Of a stretch of DNA of 29,725 bases, positions 21,041 through 28,595 are shown in pieces. The notes under the pieces are model-generated. The model saw only the letters and a program-made list of their open reading frames with translations. It was not told where the DNA came from and made no database searches. Position numbers and translations under genes: made by a program. The stretch's first letter is position 1; every line of letters begins with the position of its first letter. This DNA comes from a virus. The stretch is taken from IMG/VR virus record IMGVR_UViG_3300034018_000246, positions 1 to 29,725 of that record. One strand, 5' to 3'.

Positions 21041-21304
21041 ATGAAAAGCAATAAGTGGAATACAGCAAACGAAATCTACAAACCAAATGTAAGGATAAAT
21101 GATTTTAATAAAATGATTTACCGAGATAATAAAGGTTTTGAGGCTTTTGTAGTAGGTGAATCAACTTGTGAATCTAAAAATGATTGTTGGTTAATAGAAG
21201 GTAATGGAGTAAAAACAAGAGTTTGGAAACATACAACAAAAAATAAAATTGTAAAAGTTTCTGCGGATTATCAATTAAAGAAATTTATTTATTCAATATT
21301 TTAA
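21041..21304 (+). CDS. Hypothetical protein (87 aa), first gene of an early-type unit
   Basis: 87 residues driven by a clear host-type promoter with an A-rich leader (AAACAAAACAATATG). Soluble, basic C-terminal half (VKTRVWKHTTKNKIVKVSAD), with two cysteines in ESTCESKNDCWLIEG. No family recognised. Being first after a host promoter hints at early expression and possibly host takeover, which is inference. A 51-base gap with an ATGCG/CGCAT inverted repeat follows. Confidence 0.65.
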   Translation: MKSNKWNTANEIYKPNVRINDFNKMIYRDNKGFEAFVVGESTCESKNDCWLIEGNGVKTRVWKHTTKNKIVKVSADYQLKKFIYSIF

Positions 21305-21355
21305 TCAATAGAGGGATGCGGCTCTGTTAACGCATAATAAATAAATCATAACAGT

Positions 21356-21700
21356 ATGAAAACAAAATTTATCAAAGAATGCGACACTTGTTGGGGGTCA
21401 GGTTCAGTATTAATTAGCAGTGCTTATGAGCATCCATCTCACAGTGAGTCTGATATTTGCAATGAGTGTAGAGGTGAGGGTAAATACCTTGACTATGAAC
21501 TATTAACTGAGCGTGTTGAGGATGTTGAGTGGATGATTGAGGGCATGTTGACTCGAATTAGAGTAACATCTGATACTTTAAAAGATTTGAGCAGAGGTAT
21601 GTTATATGAGTTACTTCCTAAGTATAAGCATAGACTTAATATTCAGTCAAGAGCTCTTGCAAGATTAGAACTTTATTTGTCAAACCTTAAAATTAAATAA
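21356..21700 (+). CDS. DnaJ-type zinc-finger protein
   Basis: 114 residues. Two C-x-x-C-x-G-x-G units form one DnaJ-like zinc site: C-D-T-C-W-G-S-G at residues 9-16 and C-N-E-C-R-G-E-G at 35-42, with a His-containing loop between. A helical C-terminal part (VEDVEWMIEGMLTRIRVTSD onward) follows and is predicted soluble. No J-domain, so it is not a co-chaperone by itself; a nucleic-acid or protein adaptor is likely. The A-rich leader ends AACAGTATG, as at the ERF gene. Confidence 0.65.
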   Translation: MKTKFIKECDTCWGSGSVLISSAYEHPSHSESDICNECRGEGKYLDYELLTERVEDVEWMIEGMLTRIRVTSDTLKDLSRGMLYELLPKYKHRLNIQSRALARLELYLSNLKIK

Positions 21701-21701
21701 C

Positions 21702-21800
21702 ATGACAGAAGATCAAAAGGCTGTGAGAGACGTTTTAGTGTTCTCTGCTGCATTATTAGCTATCACTTTTGTGTTGATGTATATCGGAGTAGTAGGATAG
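21702..21800 (+). CDS. Tiny single-span membrane protein (32 aa)
   Basis: ATG at 21702, one base after the zinc-finger gene's stop; TAG at 21798-21800. Sequence MTEDQKAVRD then VLVFSAALLAITFVLMYIGV: a charged N-terminus and one membrane helix filling the rest. Tight spacing to both neighbours supports a real gene. Function unknown. Confidence 0.5.
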   Translation: MTEDQKAVRDVLVFSAALLAITFVLMYIGVVG

Positions 21801-21801
21801 C

Positions 21802-22017
21802 ATGAGAGAGCCTAAAATACATTTAGCATCTATAAGTTGGTGGACTAACTTTGATGAGGTAAGATATAGTAATTATTTAAAAGCAATACAAAATGTGGAA
21901 AATACGTTATCGGGGTTACATTGGAGGAGCTTGGAGGATATTAGAAAAGACAATCAAAGCAGACTCAGAATGGGAGGCTCGCAGAATGAGCAACCTTTGG
22001 GAGAAACTAATCATTAA
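21802..22017 (+). CDS. Hypothetical protein (71 aa), reading frame doubtful at the end
   Basis: ATG one base after the tiny membrane gene. The first half (MREPKIHLASISWWTNFDEV, then RYSNYLKAIQNVENTL) looks like normal protein. The second half (SRLRMGGSQNEQPLGETNH) is low in hydrophobic core. From 21893 a second frame looks at least as protein-like. Either two overlapping genes exist or a frameshift joins them. Confidence 0.45.
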   Translation: MREPKIHLASISWWTNFDEVRYSNYLKAIQNVENTLSGLHWRSLEDIRKDNQSRLRMGGSQNEQPLGETNH

Positions 22018-22033
22018 AATTGAGAGAGTATGA
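21893..22033 (+). CDS. Possible overlapping small basic protein (46 aa)
   Basis: ATG 21893 to TGA 22031-22033, in a different frame from the gene at 21802. Sequence MWKIRYRGYIGGAWRILEKT, then I-K-A-D-S-E-W-E-A-R-R-M-S-N-L-W-E-K-L: an amphipathic, helix-forming protein. Its stop overlaps the HNH start in ATGA, the same coupling used by many neighbouring genes, which supports it being translated. Confidence 0.45.
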   Translation: MWKIRYRGYIGGAWRILEKTIKADSEWEARRMSNLWEKLIIKIERV

Positions 22034-22647
22034 ACTTAGATGATATCATAAGACAACGGTTCCCTCACATGAGAACCATTGACCTTGCTAATGAGCTTGG
22101 ACTTAAGTACTGCACTGTGGCAAATAAAGCTCATAGAATGGGATTGCATAAGTCAAAAGAATATCTTGCATCTGAAACATCTGGCAGACATAATCTAATT
22201 GAGGCTGGAAAAAAGCATAGATTTACAAAAGGTAATAAACCTCACAACAAAGGAGCCAAGATGCCGGAACATATCTATGATAGAGTCAAGCCTACTATGT
22301 TCAAAAAAGGCAGCAAGCCTCACAATACACAGCCTATTGGAACAATCAATTTTAGAACTGACAAAGAGGGCAGGACTTATGCATACATCAAGATTAAAGA
22401 TAGTGATTGGAGGTTGATGCATCGAGTAGTATGGGAGCAACATAATGGGTCAATCCCTCCTGGTCATGTTGTGAGGTTCAAAGATGGCAACACAATGCAT
22501 TGGGATATTAATAACCTTGAAATGATTGACATGCGTAATAACATGGATAGGAATACCATACAAAGGTTCCCTGTTGAGATACAGGAAGTAATTAAATTAA
22601 ATAGTAAACTTAAAAAGAAAATCAATGGCACGAAACAAAATCAATGA
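22030..22647 (+). CDS. HNH endonuclease (homing-type)
   Basis: 205 residues. The N-terminal helix-turn-helix is at about 14-40 (RTIDLANELGLKYCTVANKA). The middle carries K-G-N-K-P-H-N-K-G and K-G-S-K-P-H-N, the repeated GxxPxN pattern seen in phage homing-type HNH proteins. HNH core at 131-165: H-R-V-V-W-E-Q-H-N-G (His131), P-P-G-H-V-V-R-F-K-D-G-N, and D-I-N-N-L-E-M-I. It would nick DNA site-specifically. It stands alone, not inside an intron, so it may be a selfish gene inserted among small early genes. Its 3' end overlaps the next gene by 23 bases. Confidence 0.8.
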   Translation: MNLDDIIRQRFPHMRTIDLANELGLKYCTVANKAHRMGLHKSKEYLASETSGRHNLIEAGKKHRFTKGNKPHNKGAKMPEHIYDRVKPTMFKKGSKPHNTQPIGTINFRTDKEGRTYAYIKIKDSDWRLMHRVVWEQHNGSIPPGHVVRFKDGNTMHWDINNLEMIDMRNNMDRNTIQRFPVEIQEVIKLNSKLKKKINGTKQNQ

Positions 22648-22870
22648 TCTTAGAGATCACTTATTCTCAGCATTAGAGAGATTGGATAATGATGAGCTCA
22701 CAATGGAGGAGCTTAATAAAGAAATTGAAAAGGCACAGGCAGTGGCAACAATTGGATCTGTTATCATCCAGAGTGCAAAGATTGAGGTTGATTACATCAA
22801 GGCAACAGGCATGATTGAGTCAAGCTCTGAACTATTCAAAGGTATTAACGAACAAAAGAGATTATCATGA
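22625..22870 (+). CDS. Small helical protein (81 aa)
   Basis: Soluble helices throughout: MARNKINDLRDHLFSALERL, then E-L-T-M-E-E-L-N-K-E-I-E-K-A-Q-A, then a V/I/A-rich helix and a polar end. This pattern is common in early regions of Bacteroidota phages, from general knowledge, but no function is known to me. It overlaps the HNH gene by 23 bases and the next gene by 4 (ATGA). Confidence 0.65.
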   Translation: MARNKINDLRDHLFSALERLDNDELTMEELNKEIEKAQAVATIGSVIIQSAKIEVDYIKATGMIESSSELFKGINEQKRLS

Positions 22871-23064
22871 AAACAGCAGTAGAATGGTTAGGATATGAAA
22901 TAAATAAAATATACACAGAATTTCCCGATCAATTATTTTATGATGTAGCATTGTTATTACAAAAAGCCAAAGAAATGGAGAAAGAGCAAATTAATAATGC
23001 ACATTATGAAGGTAGTGAAAATTATAGAAGACAATACTACAACGAAACCTTTAAATCAGAATAG
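22867..23064 (+). CDS. Small conserved-type early protein (65 aa)
   Basis: The opening M-K-T-A-V-E-W-L-G-Y-E-I-N and the later A-K-E-M-E-K-E-Q-I-N-N-A-H are a familiar pattern in flavobacterial and other Bacteroidota phages. Helical, acidic, no membrane part. ATGA coupling with the preceding gene. Function unknown. Confidence 0.65.
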   Translation: MKTAVEWLGYEINKIYTEFPDQLFYDVALLLQKAKEMEKEQINNAHYEGSENYRRQYYNETFKSE

Positions 23065-23065
23065 A

Positions 23066-23137
23066 ATGAAAATAACAAACCCAACCCGTTTAGTCTTAGC
23101 ATGGAAAGCTATGGCTTACACATTAAAATTTAATTGA
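23066..23137 (+). CDS. Possible micro-protein (23 aa)
   Basis: ATG at 23066, one base after the previous stop; TGA at 23135-23137; the next gene's ATG follows one base later. Sequence MKITNPTRLVLAWKAMAYTL then K-F-N. The exact packing between neighbours is the only support. It may simply be leader sequence. Confidence 0.3.
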   Translation: MKITNPTRLVLAWKAMAYTLKFN

Positions 23138-23138
23138 T

Positions 23139-23351
23139 ATGAAAAAACAAAACTTAGAAATGCTACAGCTACTTGAAAGTATAGAGGTAATGCTGCAAAA
23201 TGGTAACTCAATACACCCAGACTCAGTCATTAGAGGAGCTATTCGCATAGCAATAGGAATGGATCAGTATGGAATGCCAGATGGATTAGACACTCCAGAG
23301 AAACATGAGCAGTATTTGAAGCATATTGGGTTAATTAATAAATCAGAATAA
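23139..23351 (+). CDS. Small hypothetical protein (70 aa)
   Basis: Helical start (KKQNLEMLQLLESIEVMLQN), then D-S-V-I-R-G-A-I-R-I-A-I-G-M-D-Q-Y-G and a polar tail. Soluble. No family recognised. It sits in the tightly packed small-gene run; the next ATG is one base after its stop. Confidence 0.6.
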   Translation: MKKQNLEMLQLLESIEVMLQNGNSIHPDSVIRGAIRIAIGMDQYGMPDGLDTPEKHEQYLKHIGLINKSE

Positions 23352-23352
23352 C

Positions 23353-23445
23353 ATGGCAGAAGAGGCAAAAATGGCACTGCTACTATTTAGCACAGGGATA
23401 ATTATGATTATAATAGGACTGATTAATAAACATAAAAATGACTGA
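23353..23445 (+). CDS. Tiny single-span membrane protein (30 aa)
   Basis: ATG at 23353, TGA at 23443-23445. Sequence M-A-E-E-A-K then MALLLFSTGIIMIIIGLI and a basic tail N-K-H-K-N-D. One membrane helix with the basic end on the inside by the positive-inside rule. It overlaps the DnaA-like gene start by 8 bases. Function unknown. Confidence 0.5.
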   Translation: MAEEAKMALLLFSTGIIMIIIGLINKHKND

Positions 23446-23806
23446 CATAATACAATACATTGAGGATAACAACCTCAAAGCGCGCCACAGATATAGACAC
23501 TACACTTACAAACGTTTCTATCTTTACAACCTACTCAGAGAGGAGGGACTTACACTGTATGAGATAGCAGCAATGTTTAACAGAGATCATGCAAGTGTGA
23601 TACATGGACTTAAAACTCACCATGATCTAATCTCAATTAAGGATAAAATATACCTTGACTATATTGAGGAGCTCATGTTGATATTTGAGAATTACAATGA
23701 AGATCATAACCTTGTTGATGATGTCATGAACTGTTTTTGTTTAAAACAATTACGAAAAATTAAATTCAGAATTAAGAATAATCTCTACAAAGAATTAAAT
23801 TTGTAG
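23438..23806 (+). CDS. DnaA domain-IV-like DNA-binding protein
   Basis: 122 residues with no ATPase domain. Residues about 22-64 match the DnaA C-terminal DNA-binding domain: Y-L-L-x-E-E-G-L-T-L-Y-E-I-A-A-M-F-N style helices followed by the signature N-R-D-H-A-S-V-I-H-G at 48-57, equivalent to the R-D-H-T-T-V-x-H motif that reads DnaA boxes. Residues 65-122 are helical and charged. It would bind specific double-stranded sites as a replication initiator or as a DnaA competitor. It lies next to the repeat cluster at 23875-24066 and the primase-helicase, which fits an origin-binding role. Confidence 0.7.
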   Translation: MTDIIQYIEDNNLKARHRYRHYTYKRFYLYNLLREEGLTLYEIAAMFNRDHASVIHGLKTHHDLISIKDKIYLDYIEELMLIFENYNEDHNLVDDVMNCFCLKQLRKIKFRIKNNLYKELNL

Positions 23807-23836
23807 TCCATACTGTTTTGATTAATTATTTGTTTG

Positions 23837-23867
23837 ACCCTCTTTGCTCTGCATGGAGGGTTTTTTT
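23837..23867 (+). terminator. Intrinsic terminator after the DnaA-like gene
   Basis: ACCCTC (23837-23842), 13-base loop, GAGGGT (23856-23861), then a run of seven T including the last stem base. It ends the small-gene unit 31 bases after the 23806 stop. Confidence 0.8.
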
Positions 23868-23874
23868 GTGCTCA

Positions 23875-24066
23875 GGTACTTAGGTACTTTATAACTGCTC
23901 TCTATACTATATATATTTATTTTTTTTACTCTTTTTATAAATTTCACTTTTTTAAAAAAACGGGTTTCAATGTGTACTTATGTACCTAATGTCATTCAAA
24001 CCCTTATAAATACTATGTTTTTTTAGGTACTTATCAAGGTACTTATAAAAATTACTATGTACTTGT
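23875..24066. repeat. Cluster of seven GTAC-centred repeats upstream of the primase
   Basis: The 380-base gap 23807-24187 holds a terminator, this cluster and a promoter. Copies of KGTACYTD: 23875 GGTACTTA, 23883 GGTACTTT, 23973 TGTACTTA, 23981 TGTACCTA, 24026 GGTACTTA, 24038 GGTACTTA, 24059 TGTACTTG. All face the same way, with two head-to-tail pairs 8 bases apart. An AT-only stretch (about 23907-23937) lies within. Repeats plus an AT-rich patch beside replication genes resemble iterons of an origin, or operators. The last copy overlaps the -33 element at 24063. Confidence 0.6.
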
Positions 24067-24095
24067 ATCATATATGAAAATTATTATTAACTTTG
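24063..24095 (+). promoter_or_regulatory. Bacteroidota-type promoter for the primase-helicase unit
   Basis: TTG at 24063-24065, 22 bases, TAACTTTG at 24088-24095. The -33 element overlaps the seventh GTAC repeat, so a protein bound there could block the promoter. An ATG at 24074 lies upstream of the -7 box and cannot be the start of an mRNA made here. Confidence 0.7.
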
Positions 24096-24187
24096 CTCAG
24101 GGGTTTGTGGTTAGCTGCCCAGTAAAAGGTTTACACTGTTCCTTTTCCCCTTATTTTATTATAACAGTGTATAAAAACAGTTCTAAT

Positions 24188-26578
24188 ATGATTGTATCTA
24201 TTTTTAAAAAGGTTACTGAGACCACCAACCCATTTAACAGAGATGTTTTATTCTGTTTAGATAGGATAAAATCAGGAAAATCAAAGGAGTTAGTTGAAAC
24301 AATAAGATCACTGCCTATAAAAAATGAGCAGAATCCTTATAAGATGCAACTTCCCGGGGTATGTTTCAATGGAACATTCACCAAGAGGAGTATTAATGGC
24401 ATAGATAAAAGGTCAGGATTAATAATTTTGGACTTTGATAATATGAGTTGCATGGCTGAGGCTGTTCAATTCAAAGCTGAAATCATAAAAGATCAGTACA
24501 TTTTTTCAGCTTGGATAAGTCCATCAGGTAAAGGAGTCAAAGCTCTTGTTAAGATACCAACGGAAGGAGATCACAAAGGATATTTCAATTCATTATCTAA
24601 TTATTTTGACTCAGAGTATTGGGATAATAGCGGCAGCAATATAGATAGATTTTGTTATGAATCTTATGATCCAGATTTGTATGTAAATATTGACTCAATT
24701 CAATGGGATAAAATTGAGGAGCCAGAACTTGAGGATATTGGTTCTATTGATGTTGTGGTTCCGATTAAGTCTGATAATCGTATCATTGAAAATCTTGTTA
24801 AGTGGTGGGATAAAAAGTATGGAATGATTGAAGGTCAAAAGAATAATAACCTTTTCAAGTTAGCCATTGCATTCAATGACTTTGGCATCAACAAAAGTGA
24901 GTGTCAAAACATGCTACTTAGATATGATGAGGGAGGCAAAGAGAATGAAATAAATAAAATAATAAATTCAGCTTATAAAAGAGTTGCTCAATTTGGAACT
25001 AAATTCTTTGAGGATAATGATACCAGGCATAAAATTGAAAAGCAAGTAAGATCCGGTAAAAAAACAAAAGACATAGCAAAGAGCTTCCCTGACTTCAATG
25101 AGTCTGAGATTGAATCTGTTGTCGATGCAATCAAAGAGACAGGTAACATTGAGGACTTTTGGACATATACAAAGCAAAATAAGATACAACTTAGCATCCA
25201 TCAATTTAAGTTTTGGTTACAACAGAACAACTTTTATAAGTACTTTCCTTCCAATAGTAATACCTATTCATTTATAAAAAAAGAACAGAATCTTGTTGAG
25301 GAGACAAATGAAAAAAGAATCAAAGATTTTGTTCTTAATAGTCTATTGCAAAGAACTGAGATAGGTTATCAACCTTATGATCTAATGGCCGGGAGCACAA
25401 AATATTTTTCTCCTGAGTTCTTATCAATGCTTGACACAACAGATATTAACATGCTTGAGGATACCTCTGATAAGTGTTATTTGTATTATAATAACTGTAC
25501 TGTTGAGGTAACTAAGAACACTATTGTTGAACATGAATATATTGATGTTGATGGATATGTATGGAAAAAACAAATTATTGATAGAAAATTTACTAAACAC
25601 GATCACCATGACTCTGAGTTTAGAAAATTTCTTTGGCTCATAGCAGGTCAAGATGACAATAAATACAGATCCTTTAAGTCAGTAATAGGGTATTTAATGC
25701 ATTCATTTAAGACCTCAGCAAATAACAAAGCTATCATATTCAATGATCAAACTATCTCTGAGAATCCAAATGGGGGAAGTGGTAAGGGATTGTTTTGGAA
25801 TGCTCTTGCTAAACTAAAAAAGGTAGCCTCTATTGATGGTAAAACATTTGAGTTTACTAAGTCATTTCCTTATCAAACTGTATCAACAGATACTCAGTTA
25901 CTTGTATTTGATGACGTTAAAAAGAACTTTGTCTTTGAGAATCTATTTAGTTTGATTACAGAAGGAATAACACTTGAATATAAGGGCCAGGATGCTGTTA
26001 AATTACCTGTACAGAAATCACCTAAGATTATAATTACAACTAATTACACACTTGGTGGAGTTGGTGGCTCCCATGATCGTAGAAAGTTTGAAGTTGAAAT
26101 GTCCGATTATTTCGGACACCATAAGTCTCCTCTTGATGAGTTTGGGCACATGCTATTTGATGATTGGGATGAGGTTGAATGGATGAGGTTTGATAACTTC
26201 ATGATTAATTGTTGCCAATTCTATCTTAAGAATGGACTTGTATCTCATGACTTTAATAACCTTGAGTCAAGGAAGTTCATTAAAGAGACATCTTATGAGT
26301 TCTATGAGTGGTCAAATGATGATAATCTACCTATAAATACAAGGCTGTACAAAGATGAGTTGTTCAATAATTTTATCAATGAGTACACTGATTGGCAAAA
26401 AATGTCAAAGAGACGTTTCACATCATGGCTTACTATCTATGGAGCTAACTATGGATTAAAAGTATTTGAAGGTAAGACAAACAACTTAAGATGGATTGAA
26501 TTTGAAAAGGAGGGCATACCTAAAACCCCACAGGATGTGTGGGATAATATTGAAGTAAAAACAGAAACACCATTTTAA
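24188..26578 (+). CDS. Primase-helicase (VirE-N / primase C-terminal / SF3-like AAA+ helicase)
   Basis: 796 residues from ATG 24188, chosen because the longer start lies before the -7 box and because M-I-V-S-I-F-K-K-V-T-E-T is the usual VirE-N opening. Residues 1-125: VirE N-terminal/BT4734-like domain with L-P-G-V-C-F-N-G-T-F and G-L-I-I-L-D-F-D-N. About 190-260: a helical segment like primase C-terminal regions. Helicase: Walker A N-G-G-S-G-K-G at 528-534, Walker B L-V-F-D-D at 572-576, sensor 1 I-I-I-T-T-N ending at 619, then D-R-R-K-F-E as arginine-finger region. It would prime and unwind phage DNA. Preceded by a candidate origin. Confidence 0.85.
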   Translation: MIVSIFKKVTETTNPFNRDVLFCLDRIKSGKSKELVETIRSLPIKNEQNPYKMQLPGVCFNGTFTKRSINGIDKRSGLIILDFDNMSCMAEAVQFKAEIIKDQYIFSAWISPSGKGVKALVKIPTEGDHKGYFNSLSNYFDSEYWDNSGSNIDRFCYESYDPDLYVNIDSIQWDKIEEPELEDIGSIDVVVPIKSDNRIIENLVKWWDKKYGMIEGQKNNNLFKLAIAFNDFGINKSECQNMLLRYDEGGKENEINKIINSAYKRVAQFGTKFFEDNDTRHKIEKQVRSGKKTKDIAKSFPDFNESEIESVVDAIKETGNIEDFWTYTKQNKIQLSIHQFKFWLQQNNFYKYFPSNSNTYSFIKKEQNLVEETNEKRIKDFVLNSLLQRTEIGYQPYDLMAGSTKYFSPEFLSMLDTTDINMLEDTSDKCYLYYNNCTVEVTKNTIVEHEYIDVDGYVWKKQIIDRKFTKHDHHDSEFRKFLWLIAGQDDNKYRSFKSVIGYLMHSFKTSANNKAIIFNDQTISENPNGGSGKGLFWNALAKLKKVASIDGKTFEFTKSFPYQTVSTDTQLLVFDDVKKNFVFENLFSLITEGITLEYKGQDAVKLPVQKSPKIIITTNYTLGGVGGSHDRRKFEVEMSDYFGHHKSPLDEFGHMLFDDWDEVEWMRFDNFMINCCQFYLKNGLVSHDFNNLESRKFIKETSYEFYEWSNDDNLPINTRLYKDELFNNFINEYTDWQKMSKRRFTSWLTIYGANYGLKVFEGKTNNLRWIEFEKEGIPKTPQDVWDNIEVKTETPF

Positions 26579-26579
26579 T

Positions 26580-26798
26580 ATGAATAAAACATCAAAACAA
26601 ATTGCAGAAAATTTAGGAATAAATCATTCTGAACTAATGAAATTTTATTGGAAAATTGAAAACAAATTGATTGAAAATAGATTTTTAATTGAATGTACTT
26701 TGGTAATTGGCAAAGAAAATTTTTTATCAAATGTATGTCCATCACTTGAGTTATTATTTTATTCTCATTTTAATATTAATAATTATCAGGAATCATGA
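26580..26798 (+). CDS. Small HTH-like protein (72 aa)
   Basis: Starts 1 base after the primase stop. The N-terminal segment T-S-K-Q-I-A-E-N-L-G-I-N-H-S-E-L-M-K-F has helix-turn-helix spacing; the remainder is mixed (NRFLIECTLVIGKENFLSNV). Rich in A/T codons, more so than its neighbours. It overlaps the nuclease gene by 4 bases (ATGA). A small regulator or primase partner is possible, with no direct evidence. Confidence 0.55.
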   Translation: MNKTSKQIAENLGINHSELMKFYWKIENKLIENRFLIECTLVIGKENFLSNVCPSLELLFYSHFNINNYQES

Positions 26799-27274
26799 AA
26801 CGAATTAACAAAGACAAACTCAATGCTCTAATGATGGAGCAGTTGAAAGAGAAATATCCAAACATGCCAGAGGCATACATACCAAAGACAGATTGGACAG
26901 ATAACTCTGCTAATGCCTTGACAAAGTGTGTCATTGCATGGATACAGTTCATGGGCGGTCAAGCTGAGCGAATAAGCTCACAGGGTCAGTACAGGGAAGG
27001 AGCAAAGATACAAGTTGGTTCCGGCATCATGGCACACACAAAACAGTTACCGGGCAAATGGACACCTGGACAGTCAACCAAAGGAACTGCAGATATATCT
27101 GCTACGATCAGAGGGCGTTCAGTTAAGATTGAGATTAAATATGGTAAGGATAGACAGTCAGATGTGCAAAAGGAATATCAAGCCTCCATTGAAAGGGCAG
27201 GCGGTGTGTATATCATTGTAAGAACATTTGATGAGTTTGTTGAGTGGTATGAACAATTTACATTAGGATTATGA
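26795..27274 (+). CDS. VRR-NUC-type PD-(D/E)XK nuclease
   Basis: 159 residues. The C-terminal half has the VRR-NUC pattern: G-T-A-D with Asp100, then the catalytic K-I-E-I-K (Glu113, Lys115), then D-V-Q-K-E-Y-Q (Gln125) and G-G-V-Y-I-I-V. The N-terminal half includes ANALTKCVIAWIQFMGGQAE. Stand-alone VRR-NUC proteins cut branched DNA such as replication and recombination intermediates, which fits a position in the replication block. It overlaps the methyltransferase by 4 bases (ATGA). Confidence 0.8.
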   Translation: MKRINKDKLNALMMEQLKEKYPNMPEAYIPKTDWTDNSANALTKCVIAWIQFMGGQAERISSQGQYREGAKIQVGSGIMAHTKQLPGKWTPGQSTKGTADISATIRGRSVKIEIKYGKDRQSDVQKEYQASIERAGGVYIIVRTFDEFVEWYEQFTLGL

Positions 27275-28479
27275 TAAAAGTAGGTAGCGACTTCTCTGGA
27301 GTAGGTGCATTCAATCAAGCCTTGATAAGATTAGGAATAGAATATAAAGAAATATTTGCGTGTGACATGGATAAGTATGCAAGGCAAACTTTTATTCATA
27401 ATTATGGTGAACCAGAATATTATCCAACAAATGTATATGATAGACAAATCCCATCTGAATCATTGGATATTTACATGACATCTCCACCATGTCAAGCCTT
27501 CTCATTAGCAGGGAAGAGATTAGGTAAGGATGATAAAAGAGGTATATTATTTTTTAATTCACATGAATTTATACAAGTAAACAAGCCACGTTATTTTATA
27601 TTTGAGAATGTAAAAGGATTGCTTTCAGACGATGGTGGCAAAACTTTTCAAGAGTGGGTTAATATGTTAGGTGGAAAATCTGTTAATGGAGTGCCTGTTT
27701 TATTTCCTTATGATGAGTCAGTTCCTTATCATTTGTATTGGAAAGTATTAAACGCAAAACACCATGGAGTGCCACAAAATAGAGAGAGAGTTTTTTTGAT
27801 TGGTATTCGAGATGATATTGATAATGATTTTCAGTTCCCAAAGGAAGAGTATTTGAGTAAAAGATTAAAGGATGTACTTGAGGATGGTGTTGATGATAAG
27901 TATTTTCTGAGTGAGGCAGCAATTAATAAATGTTTAAAAAGTCAAGCAAATGAGAATATGTTGAATGAAGATATTCCAGACAAAAGCAGATGCATTGTTG
28001 CTGGATACTATAAACAACCATTTGATGGTCAATATCTAAAAATAAAATCAGGCACAGCAAAAGGATATGAACAAGCAAAGGAAGGAGATAGTATTAATTT
28101 TTCAGTTCCTAATTCAGAAACACGAAGAGGAAGAGTAGGTAAGCAAGTTGCACAAACATTAGATACTGCATGTAATCAAGGTGTGATGATTGGTGACTAT
28201 CGAACAGATGAAGGATTTAGATGGAGGCAAGATGGTAACTCACCTGCTATTATGGCAATGATGCGAGATACTTGGAAAGAAAATTTCACAGGTCAAAATC
28301 CTCCGATAATAAATAAGGATTACAAAATCCGAAGATTAACTCCTCGTGAATGCTTCAGATTAATGGACTTTCCAGATACATTCACTTGGCCTGTGAGTGA
28401 TAGTCAAGCATACAAACAAGCTGGTAATTCAATAGTTGTTAATGTACTTTATAAGATAATTAAAAACTTGAGTATATGA
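27271..28479 (+). CDS. DNA (cytosine-5) methyltransferase
   Basis: 402 residues, the normal length. All main C5 motifs are in order: I (F-S-G-V-G-A-F at 8-14, SAM binding), IV (S-P-P-C-Q with catalytic Cys74), VI (E-N-V at 112-114), VIII (Q-N-R-E-R-V-F-L-I-G), a target-recognition region of about 130 residues, IX (R-L-T-P-R-E-C-F-R-L-M) and X (Q-A-G-N-S-I-V-V). It methylates cytosine in phage DNA. No restriction endonuclease gene is next to it, so it is an orphan, probably protecting phage DNA from host restriction. The target sequence cannot be read from this. Confidence 0.93.
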   Translation: MIKVGSDFSGVGAFNQALIRLGIEYKEIFACDMDKYARQTFIHNYGEPEYYPTNVYDRQIPSESLDIYMTSPPCQAFSLAGKRLGKDDKRGILFFNSHEFIQVNKPRYFIFENVKGLLSDDGGKTFQEWVNMLGGKSVNGVPVLFPYDESVPYHLYWKVLNAKHHGVPQNRERVFLIGIRDDIDNDFQFPKEEYLSKRLKDVLEDGVDDKYFLSEAAINKCLKSQANENMLNEDIPDKSRCIVAGYYKQPFDGQYLKIKSGTAKGYEQAKEGDSINFSVPNSETRRGRVGKQVAQTLDTACNQGVMIGDYRTDEGFRWRQDGNSPAIMAMMRDTWKENFTGQNPPIINKDYKIRRLTPRECFRLMDFPDTFTWPVSDSQAYKQAGNSIVVNVLYKIIKNLSI

Positions 28480-28586
28480 GAATCAAACTAAAAATGCCAA
28501 AGTTCAAAGTAAAATTGAAACATCTTAGAAAGAAATATAAACACCCTGTGAAGGGGATTAATAATGAATCAACAGATAATTGTTAA
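28476..28586 (+). CDS. Small very basic protein (36 aa)
   Basis: ATGA overlap with the methyltransferase stop. Sequence MRIKLKMPKFKVKLKHLRKK, then Y-K-H-P-V-K-G and a neutral tail ending C. Fourteen of 36 residues are Lys or Arg, so binding to nucleic acid or membranes is likely. The coupling supports translation; its 3' end lies just before the next promoter. Confidence 0.45.
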   Translation: MRIKLKMPKFKVKLKHLRKKYKHPVKGINNESTDNC

Positions 28587-28595
28587 TAACTTTAT

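Noticed and set aside
23875-24066. GTAC repeats as a CRISPR array
   Set aside because: Repeat units are only 8 bases and spacing is irregular (8 to 90 bases); no cas genes are present.
24074-24187. Longer N-terminus for the primase-helicase starting at 24074
   Set aside because: That ATG precedes the -7 promoter box, and the added residues do not look like VirE-N domain, whose usual opening matches 24188.
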